DNA of 64,000 nucleotides from Firmicutes bacterium ADurb.Bin146. Lineage in GTDB: Bacteria; Bacillota; Clostridia; DUPQ01. Below are positions 38,763-46,979 of this stretch, in pieces. Made by a program: the position numbers and the translations under genes. The DNA lies in NCBI GenBank assembly GCA_002070475.1, contig MWDI01000060.1, positions 28,373 through 92,372 of the forward strand, given 5' to 3'. The notes under the pieces were generated by a model. It saw nothing but the letters and a program-made list of their open reading frames with translations. It was not told the origin of the DNA and searched no databases. Numbering within the stretch: position 1 is the first letter of the stretch; the number at the start of each line of letters is the position of its first letter.

Positions 38763-39017
38763 ATGGCACATAAGAAGGGCGTAGGAAGTACAAAAAACGG
38801 AAGAGACAGTGAAAGCAAAAGATTAGGCGTTAAAAGAGGCGATGGCCAGGCTGTACTTGCAGGTACTATTCTTGTAAGACAAAGAGGAACTAAAATTCAC
38901 CCCGGTGAAAACGTCGGAATCGGCGGAGACGATACCTTATTCGCAAAAGCTAGTGGGACTGTTCAATTCTCACGTATGGGAAAAGACAGGAAGAAAGTAA
39001 GTATCGTAACCCAGTAA
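38763..39017 (+). CDS. rpmA: 50S ribosomal protein L27, without propeptide
   Basis: An 84-residue L27, whose N-terminus reaches the peptidyl-transferase centre. It begins [16 protein letters not shown], as in proteobacterial L27. Most Firmicute L27 proteins carry an extra N-terminal propeptide ending in FF that is removed by the protease Prp. That extension is absent, in line with the missing prp gene. The rest ([23 protein letters not shown]) is standard. The ribosome binding site GGAGGTG at 38749-38755 supports this start. A strong terminator follows directly. Confidence 0.97.
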   Translation: MAHKKGVGSTKNGRDSESKRLGVKRGDGQAVLAGTILVRQRGTKIHPGENVGIGGDDTLFAKASGTVQFSRMGKDRKKVSIVTQ

Positions 39018-39026
39018 AAAAAACGT

Positions 39027-39053
39027 CCGCTTCTAAAAGAAGCGGTTTTTTTT
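39027..39053 (+). terminator. Rho-independent terminator after rpmA, directly before obgE
   Basis: An 8-bp stem CCGCTTCT / AGAAGCGG with loop AAA and eight T residues (39046-39053). It ends four bases before the obgE start codon, so obgE needs read-through or a hidden promoter. Confidence 0.88.
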
Positions 39054-39057
39054 CATT

Positions 39058-40341
39058 ATGTTTATAGATGAAGCAAAAATATATGTAAAGGCTGGTAAAG
39101 GCGGTAACGGAGCCAGTACTTTCAGAAGAGAAAAATATGAGCCATCAGGCGGACCTGATGGTGGCGATGGCGGAAAAGGCGGTGACATAGTATTCATCGC
39201 TGATAATAATATACGCACTTTAATTGATGTAAAATATAAAAGCAAGTATTATGCTCAAGATGGTATGAAAGGCATGAAACAAAAAATGACAGGTAAATCC
39301 GGTCAAGATACCATTGTTAAAGTTCCAGTAGGCACCCTTATAACTGATGCGGACAAGAATAAATTAATTTGCGATCTTAATAAAGATCAGATGTCTTTTA
39401 TCGTATGCAAAGGTGGTAGAGGAGGAAGAGGAAATACTCATTTCGCTACTCCTACAAGACAGACTCCAGAATTTTCTGAAGCAGGTGAGGACGGAGAGGA
39501 AAAAAATCTATTTCTTGAACTTAAGCTTCTAGCTGATGTTGGGATAATTGGAATGCCTTCAGTAGGTAAATCTACACTTATATCTGTAATAACTTCAGCA
39601 AGACCAAAGATTGCTGATTATCATTTTACAACTTTAGTACCAAATCTTGGTGTAGTCAAGCTTAATGATTCATATGAATTCATTGTTGCAGATATTCCTG
39701 GTCTGATAGAGGGAGCTTCAGAAGGTGCAGGATTAGGTCATGAGTTCCTTAAGCATATTGAAAGGACTAAATTGCTTGTGCATTTAATAGATGCTTCAGA
39801 AACAGAAGGCAGAGATGCAGTATCAGATTTTGATATTATTAATCAGGAATTAGCAATGTACAATCCAAAGCTTTTTGAACGTCATCAGATTTGTGTATTA
39901 AATAAAATTGATTTATGCACGACCGACGATAAAGTAAAAAGATTAGAAGAGATTGATCAAGCTATAAAGAATAAAGGGTATGAAGTACTGAGAATTTCCG
40001 CTGCATCAAATAAAGGTACTGAAATATTAGTTAAAAGATGTGCAGTTTTACTAAAGCAATTACCTGAAACCATTATAATGAAGGATTCAGATGAGTATGC
40101 GGTATATGAAGATAATGAAGAAGCAAGATTTACAGTACGTAAAGAAAACGAAAGATATTATGTTGAGGGTAGTTGGGTGACCAAACTAGTAAACTCGACT
40201 AATATTCATAATACTGAATCCTTAAGGTACTTGCAAAGACAGCTTAAGGAAAAGAATGTTATATTAGAACTTGAGAAGCTTGGTATCCAGGAAGAAGATG
40301 TTGTAGTAATAGATGAATTTGAATTTGAATATATTAAGTAA
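39058..40341 (+). CDS. obgE: GTPase ObgE/CgtA
   Basis: A 427-residue essential GTPase acting in large-subunit assembly and stress signalling. The glycine-rich Obg domain (1-158) starts MFIDEAKIYVKAGKGGNG. The G domain has GMPSVGKSTLI (P-loop, about 166-176), DIPGLIEGA (G3), NKIDL (G4) and SAAS (G5). The C-terminal OCT domain runs from about 345 to 427, the Firmicute three-domain layout. The start codon lies immediately after the terminator T-run and has no recognisable ribosome binding site, which is odd. yhbY follows after nine bases and is probably coupled. Confidence 0.95.
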   Translation: MFIDEAKIYVKAGKGGNGASTFRREKYEPSGGPDGGDGGKGGDIVFIADNNIRTLIDVKYKSKYYAQDGMKGMKQKMTGKSGQDTIVKVPVGTLITDADKNKLICDLNKDQMSFIVCKGGRGGRGNTHFATPTRQTPEFSEAGEDGEEKNLFLELKLLADVGIIGMPSVGKSTLISVITSARPKIADYHFTTLVPNLGVVKLNDSYEFIVADIPGLIEGASEGAGLGHEFLKHIERTKLLVHLIDASETEGRDAVSDFDIINQELAMYNPKLFERHQICVLNKIDLCTTDDKVKRLEEIDQAIKNKGYEVLRISAASNKGTEILVKRCAVLLKQLPETIIMKDSDEYAVYEDNEEARFTVRKENERYYVEGSWVTKLVNSTNIHNTESLRYLQRQLKEKNVILELEKLGIQEEDVVVIDEFEFEYIK

Positions 40342-40350
40342 GAGGTAAAG

Positions 40351-40644
40351 ATGTTAACAGGTAAACAAAGAGCATATTTAAGAGGATTAGCTCAAAAAAT
40401 TGAACCAGTAATACAGCTTGGTAAAAATGGTATAAACGAGAATACGCTTTCACAGTATCAAGAAGCGCTTGAAGCTCGCGAACTTGTAAAGACAACTGTC
40501 CTAAAAGGCTGCGAGTATGATGCTAAAGAAGCTGCTCATGATATCGCAGATGCAATTGAAGCGGAAGTTGTACAAGTGATTGGCAATAGATTTGTTCTAT
40601 ATAAACCATCAAAAGAAAAAAAGCATATTGAGCTGGATTTCTGA
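40351..40644 (+). CDS. yhbY: CRM-domain RNA-binding protein YhbY
   Basis: A 97-residue single CRM-domain protein associated with 50S ribosome assembly. It shows the opening LTGKQRAYLRGLAQK, the RNA-binding GxxG loop as LGKNG (about residues 27-31), and the closing VVQVIGNRFVLYKPS. Length matches the family. It is next to obgE, another ribosome-assembly factor, as in many Firmicutes, with AGAGGTAAAG as ribosome binding site. A perfect terminator follows. Confidence 0.93.
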   Translation: MLTGKQRAYLRGLAQKIEPVIQLGKNGINENTLSQYQEALEARELVKTTVLKGCEYDAKEAAHDIADAIEAEVVQVIGNRFVLYKPSKEKKHIELDF

Positions 40645-40684
40645 ATTTATTCAAAATACTAATAATTATTATTATATGGTATAA

Positions 40685-40717
40685 AAATCCTTAGTTTGAA
40701 TTAACTAAGGATTTTTT
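40685..40717. terminator. Bidirectional terminator between yhbY and tRNA-Thr
   Basis: A perfect 12-bp stem AAATCCTTAGTT / AACTAAGGATTT with a 6-base loop and a T-run that touches the tRNA CCA end. It serves yhbY on plus and the tRNA on minus. Confidence 0.88.
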
Positions 40718-40792
40718 GGAGCTGGTGGCCGGATTTGAACCGGCGACCTGCTGATTACGAATCAGCTGCTCTACCTGCTGAGCCACACCAGC
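40717..40792 (-). tRNA. tRNA-Thr (anticodon CGU)
   Basis: On the minus strand, 76 bases fold as a complete cloverleaf: acceptor GCTGGTG / CACCAGC, D-arm GCTCAGCAGGTAGAGC, anticodon stem GCTGA / TCAGC with loop TTCGTAA, and T-arm GCCGGTTCAAATCCGGC. The anticodon CGT reads ACG codons (Thr). CCA is encoded after discriminator T. Confidence 0.95.
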
Positions 40793-40810
40793 AAAATAAC
40801 CGTGCTATAA

Positions 40811-40839
40811 AATATATCCTATACAAATGAGCTTGTCAA
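40811..40839 (-). promoter_or_regulatory. Promoter for tRNA-Thr
   Basis: Minus strand: TTGACA, a 17-base spacer, TATATT, ending 18 bases before the mature tRNA 5' end. Confidence 0.75.
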
Positions 40840-40857
40840 TCACAAAGGCCTTTTTTG

Positions 40858-41865
40858 TTAAGCCATTGAAGAAAGCATTTCCAAAGTTACTGTATGTATA
40901 GTTTTTTCATTTAATATGACTTTTTTGAAATCATCTAACATATACTCAGACATCCTAAAAAGTTCATCCCCTAATGATCCAGCGATATGTGATGTAAGAA
41001 AAATATTTGGTAATGTATAAAGCTGACTACTGTCTAAAGGAGGTTCAGGTTCAGTAACATCCAAAATTGCGCATCTTGTTACATCCTCTTTCAATGCTTT
41101 TACTAGGTCATTCTCAACAACCTGAGCTCCTCTTCCTGTATTTATAAATGTAGAATGCTTTTTCATTAGTCTGAAGCAGCTATAATCAAGAATTCCTTTT
41201 GTCTGTTCGTTATTTGCCATATGGTTAGATATTACCATACAAGAGGCGAATAGATTATGCAAAGATTTTTTTTCGACCTTAAGTTCTATAGCTTTATCAT
41301 CAGATAAAAAGGGGTCAAATACCATTATTTTGACATTATAAGATGATTTGAGCATTTTAATGACAGTGCTTCCAATTGCTCCTGCTCCAATTATCCCTAT
41401 ATAACAGCCATAAGTGCCTTTTATGTTCTGACGTATTTCAATAGCTTTACTAATTTCATTATTAGACTGATATAAGCAGTTTAGAAAAAATCCCTTATTT
41501 GCTAGAATTATCTGACTCACCGTGTATTCAGCAACAGGTATTGCATTTGCTTTATAAGCTGAATGGATGGATATTCCTAATTCCAAAAAAGGTCTTGCAA
41601 AATGTTGTACTGAGCCTGCTGCATAAAAAATATGTTTAAGTGAAGGAAATAATACTGTTATCTCCTCTAAGGTAAAAGATGGCATTCCCCATGAAGAAAA
41701 AATATACTCGGTATCGTTAAAATATTTCGGATTCTTAAGTATATCCTCTTTACAATAACATAAATTGGTATTAATCTGTGTCAGCTGCTCTAATTGGTTT
41801 ATAATATCATTGCTATAAACTGAAAATAATTTGTCTTTTGAATTACTTAAAAAAATGCTTTTCAT
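40858..41865 (-). CDS. D-isomer-specific 2-hydroxyacid dehydrogenase family protein
   Basis: About 335 residues. The NAD-binding domain has GIIGAGAIGSTVIKML, and the catalytic triad appears as Arg in NTGRGAQVVEND, Glu in DVTEPEPP and His in TSHIAGS. The first 100 residues form a divergent substrate domain. Substrate is unknown; phosphoglycerate dehydrogenase is unlikely because no ACT domain is present. Start choice is unusual. An ATG at 41880 lies upstream of a consensus -10 element that covers its codons 2-3, so it should not be transcribed. The ATG at 41865 would be at or next to the first base of the message. Confidence 0.82.
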   Translation of the reverse strand: MKSIFLSNSKDKLFSVYSNDIINQLEQLTQINTNLCYCKEDILKNPKYFNDTEYIFSSWGMPSFTLEEITVLFPSLKHIFYAAGSVQHFARPFLELGISIHSAYKANAIPVAEYTVSQIILANKGFFLNCLYQSNNEISKAIEIRQNIKGTYGCYIGIIGAGAIGSTVIKMLKSSYNVKIMVFDPFLSDDKAIELKVEKKSLHNLFASCMVISNHMANNEQTKGILDYSCFRLMKKHSTFINTGRGAQVVENDLVKALKEDVTRCAILDVTEPEPPLDSSQLYTLPNIFLTSHIAGSLGDELFRMSEYMLDDFKKVILNEKTIHTVTLEMLSSMA

Positions 41866-41871
41866 TTTGAT

Positions 41872-41900
41872 ATTGTACATTTATAAAGAATGCATGTCAA
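41872..41900 (-). promoter_or_regulatory. Consensus promoter overlapping the dehydrogenase 5' end
   Basis: Minus strand: TTGACA (41895-41900), a 17-base spacer and TACAAT (41872-41877). The -10 ends six bases before the ATG at 41865, implying a leaderless message. Confidence 0.65.
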
Positions 41901-41950
41901 ACTAACTAAAAGAAATTTATATTAATATATAGTGATAATTTGATTAGATG

Positions 41951-41959
41951 TGATATCAT
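41951..41959 (+). promoter_or_regulatory. Possible extended -10 for psuK
   Basis: TGATATCAT, an extended -10-like element, 21 bases before the psuK start. No convincing -35 is present. Confidence 0.35.
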
Positions 41960-41980
41960 TAATATGTAAAAGGAGCTCAT

Positions 41981-42895
41981 ATGGAAAATGGATATGTAGT
42001 TGTTATTGGAGGCATAAATGCTGATATAACTGGAAAAGCAGTTAAGGATGTAGTACAGAATGAATCTAATATTGGCAAGGTTACTCTTACTGCTGGAGGA
42101 GTAGCAAGAAATATTTGTGAAAATTTAGTAAGAATGGGAGTCGATTGCGAATTTATAACTACTTTTTCTAATGACTATTTTGGTGAAATGCTTAAAAGGT
42201 CATGTAATGACTTGGGAATTTCAATAGTACACTCATATGAATCTACTGAATTTGCTACAGGTACATATATTTCTTTAGAAGATTATAAAGGGCAGATGTT
42301 TGCTGCAGTATGTGATGCTGATGGTATTATGAACATACCTTTAACACATATAGATAAATATGCTGTTTTACTAAAGCATGCATCATGCATAGTAATAGAC
42401 TGTAATCTTTCTGAGGAAATGATAGAGTACATAACAAAAAAGAATGAGAATAAGATGATAATAGCTGAGGCAGTATCTTCCGCAAAAGTAATTAAACTTA
42501 ATAAAAGCCTTAACAGGATATCTGCAATCAAACTTAATAGACAGGAATTTGAAAGTCTCTATCAAGTTGAATATAACCAGGAAAATGGAAGAAAGATGTC
42601 AGTTAAGTATAACCAAAGGATATTTGTAACAGAAGGTATTGATGGAAGCACAGGCTATGAAAATAACAATGCTATACATATAGATGCTATTCCAATAAAA
42701 AATATAATATCTGTTAATGGTGCAGGAGATGCATATGCTTCTGGAATAATATTTGGGATAATGCAAGGTTATGATACTTTATACTGCATGAAGCTTGCAG
42801 GTATAATGAGTTATGTTACTTTGTCCAGCACAAGCGCAGTAAGTAAAGAGATATCGAAAAATAAAATTATTACTATGTTAAAGGAAATTAACTAA
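41981..42895 (+). CDS. psuK: Pseudouridine kinase (PfkB family)
   Basis: A 304-residue ribokinase-like sugar kinase. It has VVIGGINADITGKA at the N-terminus, the PfkB signature region TAGGVARNICENLVRMG (about 37-53), and the catalytic NGAGDAYASGI near the C-terminus (about 246-256). Phosphorylation of pseudouridine is inferred from the next gene, psuG, whose substrate is pseudouridine 5'-phosphate; the two are one base apart. An AAAAGGAG ribosome binding site supports the ATG. PfkB sequence alone cannot prove the substrate. Confidence 0.88.
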   Translation: MENGYVVVIGGINADITGKAVKDVVQNESNIGKVTLTAGGVARNICENLVRMGVDCEFITTFSNDYFGEMLKRSCNDLGISIVHSYESTEFATGTYISLEDYKGQMFAAVCDADGIMNIPLTHIDKYAVLLKHASCIVIDCNLSEEMIEYITKKNENKMIIAEAVSSAKVIKLNKSLNRISAIKLNRQEFESLYQVEYNQENGRKMSVKYNQRIFVTEGIDGSTGYENNNAIHIDAIPIKNIISVNGAGDAYASGIIFGIMQGYDTLYCMKLAGIMSYVTLSSTSAVSKEISKNKIITMLKEIN

Positions 42896-42896
42896 A

Positions 42897-43799
42897 ATGA
42901 AAAATTACATTGATTATTCAGATGAAGTAAAAAAAGCAAAAGCAGCAAATAAACCGATAGTCGCTCTTGAATCAACGATTATCAGTCATGGGATGCCATA
43001 TCCGAAGAATATTGAGACTGCCTTAATGTGTGAGGATATTATCAGAAAAAATAATGCGATACCTGCTACTATAGCAGTCATAAATGGAAGGCTGAAAGCA
43101 GGATTGACACAGAATGAGATAGAATATCTAGCAAAAGCAAAAAATATCCTCAAGATGTCAAGACGAGATTTGCCTGCAGTTATCGCACAAAAACAGGATG
43201 GTGCTGCAACTGTAGCAGCAACTATGATAATTGCTCAATTAGCTGGTATAAAAGTATTCGCAACAGGCGGTATAGGAGGAGTTCACAGGAATGCGAGCTT
43301 TACGTTTGATATATCTGCTGATCTACAGGAATTATCAAAAACATCTGTTGCAGTAGTATGTGCAGGAGTTAAAAGCATTCTTGATATCGGTCTTACACTG
43401 GAATATCTTGAAACTATGGGTGTACCTATATTAGGATATCAGACTGAAAAATTTCCTGCTTTTTATACTGATGATAGCGGATATCCAGTAGATTATTATG
43501 TAAAAGATGCGAAACATGCTGCAGATATAATTAATGCAAAGTGGAAGCTTGGACTTGATGGAGGTATTGTTGTAGCAAATCCTATACCTAAAGAGTATTC
43601 AATGGATAAGGAATATATTGACAATGTTATACAACAGGCAATAAAAGATGCAGATTTACAGGGGATTAAAGGCAAGAAAATTACACCATTTCTTCTCGAC
43701 AAAATTAAGGAACTAACTTCTGGAGAAAGTCTTGCTGCAAATGTCAAACTTGTTTTAAATAATTCAGCAGTTGCAGCTAAGATTGCATGTGCAATGTAA
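42897..43799 (+). CDS. psuG: Pseudouridine-5'-phosphate glycosidase
   Basis: A 300-residue enzyme that splits pseudouridine 5'-phosphate to uracil and ribose 5-phosphate. Family landmarks include VALESTIISHGMPYPKN (about 21-37), the RRDLPAV segment, GGIGGVHRNASFTFDIS and SVAVVCAGVKSILDIG. Length is normal. With psuK it forms the pseudouridine breakdown pathway, which scavenges modified nucleoside from RNA. The stop codon is directly followed by the addB start codon, so pseudouridine catabolism and DNA-break repair share a transcript here. Confidence 0.94.
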   Translation: MKNYIDYSDEVKKAKAANKPIVALESTIISHGMPYPKNIETALMCEDIIRKNNAIPATIAVINGRLKAGLTQNEIEYLAKAKNILKMSRRDLPAVIAQKQDGAATVAATMIIAQLAGIKVFATGGIGGVHRNASFTFDISADLQELSKTSVAVVCAGVKSILDIGLTLEYLETMGVPILGYQTEKFPAFYTDDSGYPVDYYVKDAKHAADIINAKWKLGLDGGIVVANPIPKEYSMDKEYIDNVIQQAIKDADLQGIKGKKITPFLLDKIKELTSGESLAANVKLVLNNSAVAAKIACAM

Positions 43800-46700
43800 A
43801 TGAGCGTTAGAATACTGTATGGACCTCATAAAAATGCTTTAACTGAAGTATTCATAAAAGAAATAAACCAAGCGATAGTAAAAAATCCACCATGTCGTCT
43901 TATTGTTATAATTCCTGAACAGTATTCATCATATTATGAAGAGCAACTATCTAAGAATAAAGGTTTCTTAAAAGTTGAAGTAATGACTTTCAGCAGGTTG
44001 ACACAAAGGCTTTTTGATATTGAGTTTATTCATGAAAATAATGTCATTGATGATACCGGGAAGACAATGTTGCTATATTCCTTACTTAATGACAAAGATT
44101 TCAAGCTTGAATATTATCACAAATCAAAGTCCTATCCAGGTTTTTCAGTATTAGCAAAAAAGACGATTGACGAGCTAGGAGTAAATAATATTAGTTTTGA
44201 AGATATAAGAAAAATAAGTAAAACTAATGGTATTTCTGACTCGTCAAAGAAGAAATTCTCAGAAATTGCAGATATATATGAGCTTTACCAATCTAAAATA
44301 AAGGAAAAGGGATCTACAGACCTATCAGATTCATATGATCAATTATGTAAACATATTGAAAATTCATCTTCCTTCGATAATTGCATTATCTGGTTTGACA
44401 GGTTCAGCCTGTTCACAACTCGAGAGTATAACGTTATAAGACAGCTCATGAAAAAAGCTGATAGAATAAATATGTCCTTATGTATTGATAATTCCATTAG
44501 TAGTCCTGATAATTTAATATTCAGAAAACCGTGGGCTACTTCAGATAAAATAAAAAAAGAAGCAAAAACGAATAATATTACTCTAATCGAAGAAAATATT
44601 TGTTCAAATGCTAGTGCTTCTTTCAAAGGAAATAGTTCACTAGAGTTTCTTTATAAGAATCTATTATCTTCAAAGATTAAGAATTACAGTGATATACCAG
44701 ATAGTATCGAAGTTTACAAAGCAAATGACATTTATGAAGAAGCTGAATATGCAGCTATAAAGATTATGGATGCTGTTGTAAATAGGGGTTTGAGATATAA
44801 AGATTTACTATGCATAGCATCAGATCCACTGACATACGAAAGAGTCTTAAGAGTTGTTTTCGATCAGTATGACATACCATTTTACATTAATGCAAGAAGG
44901 AGTATATCGGATAATCCATTAATTAAATACATTATTTCAGTACTTGATATTTATATATGGGATTTCGAAATTAGCAGTATTTCAAAATTTATTAAAAATA
45001 TGTATTCCATAATTGATGAAAAGGATGCTTTGAAGCTAGAAAACTATCTGATAAAATGGGGTATATCCACAAAAAAATCATGGCATTCAAAATGGGATTA
45101 TGAAAATAGCGCTTATGATGAAAAAATGAATGTTTTAAGACTGGAATTATTAAATTTTATTAATCCTTTTTTTGAAAGTATAAAATACGGATGTATTCCA
45201 TTAGAATTCGCAGTTAATTTATATAAACTTATTGATAAATCAGGGATATATGAAAAATTAAATAATGAAAATTACTTTTTGAATTCTGATGAACATGAAC
45301 AAGCAAAGCAGTGTTATGACACGATAATAAATATCCTGGATCAGCTGGTTGTGATGATTGATAATAATAAGAAAAGTGCAGAATACTTTATAAATATTAT
45401 AAAAACTGCGTTTATAGAGTCTACTGTTGGTGTGACACCTATGACAAAGGACTGCGTTTTTTTAACAAATTCAGCCCGAACAGATATTTTGGAATATGAT
45501 ACAGTTATTATATTGGGAATGAACGAAGGAATGTTTCCTATTCAGGATGATATTAGTACATTATTTAATGATTCAGATATTGAAAAAATAAAAGAAAATG
45601 GTTTTGATTTTACTAAAGATATTAAAGATATTGCAAATCAAGAAGAATATCTTATTTATGAACTTTTTCAAAGCCCAAAAAATAAGGTTTACTTTTCTTA
45701 TCACTTGAACAATATTGATGGGTCAAGTTCATTTATTTCTGCATGGTTATCAAAAATACTTGATATATTTCCAAGACTAAAAATATTAACAAAAAATGAT
45801 ATTCCTCTATCAGAATATGCATACAACATAAAAACGGCTTTCTCGATTCTTTTTACAAGAAAAGATAACATTAAATTTGATTGTAACGATATAGATTTGG
45901 AAAAATTACTAAAATCATCAGAATCCACCGCAAATATATCAAAAAAAGAGATGTCAGAGCTTATCTTTGGAAATATACTTAACATGAGTCCTACAATGTT
46001 AGAACAATATCAGAAATGTCCATACAGTTTTTTAATGCAATATGGACTTAAATTTAATGAACGTCAGGAGTTTGAATACTTTGATAGTAATTTGGGATCT
46101 ATGAAACATGCAATACTATTTGATGCGATGAAGACAATCTGTACAGATGAAAGAGAATATGAATATGAAGATATATATATTATATGTGAACAATCATCTG
46201 AGCAAACAACTAAAACAAATAACATATATAAAAGGGATTCAGTTCTAGACTATGTGAAAAAAAGAGCAGTTCAACAGGCTGCATACACCATTAAAGCTTC
46301 ATTGGATATTATGAAAGAGGAAAAAATGAAACCCAAATACCTTGAAGCCAAATTTGGTGAAAATATGGATTTAAGACCGATAATTTTTGATATAAATGGA
46401 ATAAATGTAAAAGTTACAGGTAAAATTGATAGAATTGATTCTGCAGAAATCAATAATGATGAATATTTTAGAGTGCTAGATTACAAAACTTCAGCAAAAG
46501 ATATTTCTCTTTACAGGATAAAGGAAGGCCACGATATCCAGTTGGCATTGTATGCTTATGCATACTTTAAATCATCTAATGCAAAGCTTGCAGGCATGTT
46601 TTACATGACAATAGATAATGAGTATTCTGAAGTTGCTAATAGCGAAGATAAGTCATATGAGAACAAGAAAATGGTTTTACCAGGATACTCCTTTATAGAT

Positions 46701-46979
46701 GAATCTTTAGAATTGTTCGATATTATAAACAATAAAACTATTCAGAAAAATAAAATGATAAGCAGAGATGTGGAAAATAAGATATATGAAAGTGTAGAAA
46801 AAACTATACTAAATACAGCAAGAGAAATATCAGAAGGTAATTTTAATGTATATCCTTTAAAAGATAAGGAGATTACAGCATGCCAATACTGTCCATATAT
46901 TACATTATGTGGTTTTGATAATAGTAAAGACGATTATAGGATTGTGAAACCTGAAAAGGATGATGATTTACAATGGTAA
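43800..46979 (+). CDS. addB: ATP-dependent nuclease subunit B (AddB/RexB)
   Basis: A 1059-residue subunit of the AddAB helicase-nuclease that processes double-strand DNA ends for recombination. The C-terminal nuclease domain has GKIDRID, VLDYKTSAK and QLALYAYA. The four iron-sulfur cysteines are visible: one in QYQKCPYSF (about 740) and three in ACQYCPYITLCGF (about 1028-1040). The N-terminus ILYGPHKNALTEVF lacks the GxxGSGKT Walker A found in Bacillus-type AddB; RexB of lactic acid bacteria also lacks it. The gene abuts psuG and overlaps addA by seven bases. Confidence 0.92.
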   Translation: MSVRILYGPHKNALTEVFIKEINQAIVKNPPCRLIVIIPEQYSSYYEEQLSKNKGFLKVEVMTFSRLTQRLFDIEFIHENNVIDDTGKTMLLYSLLNDKDFKLEYYHKSKSYPGFSVLAKKTIDELGVNNISFEDIRKISKTNGISDSSKKKFSEIADIYELYQSKIKEKGSTDLSDSYDQLCKHIENSSSFDNCIIWFDRFSLFTTREYNVIRQLMKKADRINMSLCIDNSISSPDNLIFRKPWATSDKIKKEAKTNNITLIEENICSNASASFKGNSSLEFLYKNLLSSKIKNYSDIPDSIEVYKANDIYEEAEYAAIKIMDAVVNRGLRYKDLLCIASDPLTYERVLRVVFDQYDIPFYINARRSISDNPLIKYIISVLDIYIWDFEISSISKFIKNMYSIIDEKDALKLENYLIKWGISTKKSWHSKWDYENSAYDEKMNVLRLELLNFINPFFESIKYGCIPLEFAVNLYKLIDKSGIYEKLNNENYFLNSDEHEQAKQCYDTIINILDQLVVMIDNNKKSAEYFINIIKTAFIESTVGVTPMTKDCVFLTNSARTDILEYDTVIILGMNEGMFPIQDDISTLFNDSDIEKIKENGFDFTKDIKDIANQEEYLIYELFQSPKNKVYFSYHLNNIDGSSSFISAWLSKILDIFPRLKILTKNDIPLSEYAYNIKTAFSILFTRKDNIKFDCNDIDLEKLLKSSESTANISKKEMSELIFGNILNMSPTMLEQYQKCPYSFLMQYGLKFNERQEFEYFDSNLGSMKHAILFDAMKTICTDEREYEYEDIYIICEQSSEQTTKTNNIYKRDSVLDYVKKRAVQQAAYTIKASLDIMKEEKMKPKYLEAKFGENMDLRPIIFDINGINVKVTGKIDRIDSAEINNDEYFRVLDYKTSAKDISLYRIKEGHDIQLALYAYAYFKSSNAKLAGMFYMTIDNEYSEVANSEDKSYENKKMVLPGYSFIDESLELFDIINNKTIQKNKMISRDVENKIYESVEKTILNTAREISEGNFNVYPLKDKEITACQYCPYITLCGFDNSKDDYRIVKPEKDDDLQW

